Shown: piece by piece, positions 63,167 through 64,000 of the stretch
Position numbering within the stretch: position 1 is the stretch's first letter
Layout of the letters: every line of letters starts with the position of its first letter
NCBI RefSeq assembly: GCF_036345255.1
Contig: NZ_CP107783.1
Coordinates: 1,426,001 to 1,490,000, forward strand
Reading direction: 5' to 3'
DNA from: Streptomyces sp. NBC_00569
GTDB taxonomy: Bacteria; Actinomycetota; Actinomycetes; Streptomycetales; Streptomycetaceae
Length of the DNA stretch: 64,000 nucleotides
Position numbers and translations under genes: made by a program
The notes under the pieces: model-generated
What the model saw: only the letters and a program-made list of their open reading frames with translations
The model's database searches: none
What the model was told of the DNA's origin: nothing

Positions 63167-63730
63167 TCAGTTGACGGTGACGGTGTAGGTGATGCGCTCG
63201 GGGGGCTGGGAGGGGGTGGCCGCCCCCGTGGTCGGGGTGGCGGAAGGGCCGGTTGTCTCGGGGGGCAGGGTGGAGGTGTTGCCCTGGCAGGTGGTGAAAG
63301 TGCAGTGCAGCAGCGTGAACCGGGTGGTCCCCCTGCCCTTGGCCTCGAAGGTGAAGGTGTGCCGGTGGCCGGCGCCGGCCGCCGGCTCGTCGCCGGAGTC
63401 CGACCGGTCGCTCTGGCCGAGGCTGACCAGCACCGAGCCGTCGGGCTCGGGGTCGACGAGGTACCAGTACTCGCGCGTGGAGGCGTTCTGGTCGACGGTG
63501 AGTGTGAAGCGTTCGCCCGGCTCGGCGGTGATGCTGGTGTCCTTCACCGGGCGGCTCGTCGTGCGGCCCGTGGCGCCCGAGGGGTGGCTCGCGGTGCTCG
63601 TGGAACCGCCGTCAGGTTCGTCGGTGCCTGAGCCGCAGCCCGTAGCGAGAGCGAGGAGCGCGGTCGCCGCGATCACGGCACCGCCCCCGCTAGCGCGGAA
63701 GATAGACGCTGTACGCATCGGGGAGATCAT
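63167..63730 (-). CDS. Lipoprotein with chagasin-like (I42) domain
   Basis: About 187 residues. ISPMRTASIFRASGGGAVIA opens a signal peptide ending in lipobox ATGC. The mature protein has a Ser/Thr-rich linker, then a beta-rich domain (ERFTLTVDQNASTREYWYLV, HRHTFTFEAKGRGTTRFTLL) that resembles inhibitor family I42, but the NPTTG loop is not evident. A Pro/Thr tail ends it. The start is ATG 63730 or ATG 63718. It overlaps the upstream gene by 29-41 bases, so they are coupled. If it inhibits a protease, the neighbouring protein is a candidate. Confidence 0.6.
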   Translation of the reverse strand: MISPMRTASIFRASGGGAVIAATALLALATGCGSGTDEPDGGSTSTASHPSGATGRTTSRPVKDTSITAEPGERFTLTVDQNASTREYWYLVDPEPDGSVLVSLGQSDRSDSGDEPAAGAGHRHTFTFEAKGRGTTRFTLLHCTFTTCQGNTSTLPPETTGPSATPTTGAATPSQPPERITYTVTVN

Positions 63731-64000
63731 TGCTGGAAGCCTTGCCCATGTGGCCATTGATGAAGTCGTCCTCGCTGACCCAGGTGGTCGTGCCCCAGGG
63801 GTTGTACACCTGGAGCATGTCACCCTCCTGGGCGATGATGGTCATGGCGTGGGCGCCGTCCTTGCCCGAGACGTCGACCGGGACCGGCCGTCCCTGAGCC
63901 ACCGAATTCTCGACCTGGGTGAGGACCGCCCTGCGGTCGTCGGCGCTGTTCAGGTCCTGGCGCTGGTAGTCAGTGCCTGTGGCGCTGCCGACGGCGGTGT
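63690..64000 (-). CDS. C39/papain-like peptidase-type protein, C-terminal part (cut by window edge)
   Basis: The last 103 residues are visible and the gene runs off the right edge. AHAMTIIAQEGDMLQVYNPW resembles the His ... Asn-Pro-Trp-Gly part of papain-like and C39-type cysteine peptidase folds, with LTQVENSVAQGRPVPVDVSG before it. The N-terminal Cys is not visible. The downstream lipoprotein with an inhibitor-like domain overlaps its end, which suggests a protease-inhibitor pair. The assignment rests on one motif. Confidence 0.45.
   Translation of the reverse strand, partial: TAVGSATGTDYQRQDLNSADDRRAVLTQVENSVAQGRPVPVDVSGKDGAHAMTIIAQEGDMLQVYNPWGTTTWVSEDDFINGHMGKASSNDLPDAYSVYLPR

Overview
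The window is about 72% G+C, with strong third-position GC bias, frequent GTG and TTG starts, purine-rich ribosome-binding sites and four-base start/stop overlaps. The gene content (class F sortase, Rpf-LysM-M23 muralytic enzyme, SpoIIE-type phosphatase with fused ATPase, the actinobacterial glgA/glgC pair, FluC pair with DUF190, secreted GH20/GH29/GH92 enzymes) points to a Streptomyces chromosome. Both edges cut through genes. I see no tRNA, rRNA or CRISPR array.

Positions 1-13.7 kb hold housekeeping and signalling genes: a cut lipoprotein, a secreted protein with a 30-proline run, a DUF4239 membrane protein, a class F sortase, a polysaccharide deacetylase broken by an in-frame TGA and a frameshift, a universal stress protein, an amino-acid permease, a CapA-like lipoprotein and an ECF sigma factor. 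A LytS/LytTR two-component system follows, next to a DUF485 plus sodium:solute symporter pair of the monocarboxylate (MctC/ActP) type, and then an orphan zinc-finger anti-sigma-like protein. Positions 13.7-19.6 kb hold a Fpg/Nei glycosylase, the SpoIIE-type phosphatase, a DUF6777 lipoprotein and a lipase maturation factor-like protein.

Positions 19.5-39.5 kb are the most coherent part. An eight-gene leftward operon (27,498 to 19,561) encodes a ribose-type ABC importer, L-fuconate dehydratase, a short-chain dehydrogenase, an aldo/keto reductase of the L-fucose (D-threo-aldose) dehydrogenase type, a sugar mutarotase and a lactonase-type amidohydrolase. This is nearly the whole non-phosphorylating L-fucose pathway. 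It is divergent from a FadR-type GntR regulator, and two operator-like sites lie between them. Nearby lie two secreted GH29 alpha-L-fucosidases, a secreted GH20 hexosaminidase with a lectin-like tail, and a formylglycine-generating enzyme. A recurring ATCCGATGA element lies in front of the hydrolase genes. The region reads as a locus for harvesting fucosylated, perhaps sulfated, glycans. A TetR-permease-amidohydrolase unit lies between the two halves.

Positions 39.7-50.2 kb hold acetyltransferases, a well-initiated 57-residue peptide gene, two FluC fluoride channels flanking a DUF190 gene, dehydrogenases, a wax ester synthase-like acyltransferase and a secreted GH92 alpha-mannosidase with a LacI-type palindrome upstream and a terminator downstream.

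Positions 50.2-64 kb hold glgC and glgA, separated by three 21-bp tandem repeats. A TnpB-only IS200/IS605-type element sits directly against the glgA ribosome-binding site. About 6 kb away is a 260-bp internally deleted derivative of the same kind of element, which keeps both terminal hairpins and a TnpB C-terminal scrap. The rest includes a FhuF-like iron-sulfur protein, a DMT transporter, the Rpf-LysM-M23 protein, a CE7 esterase, 6-phosphogluconate dehydrogenase, panD, an F420-dependent-type oxidoreductase and several small proteins.
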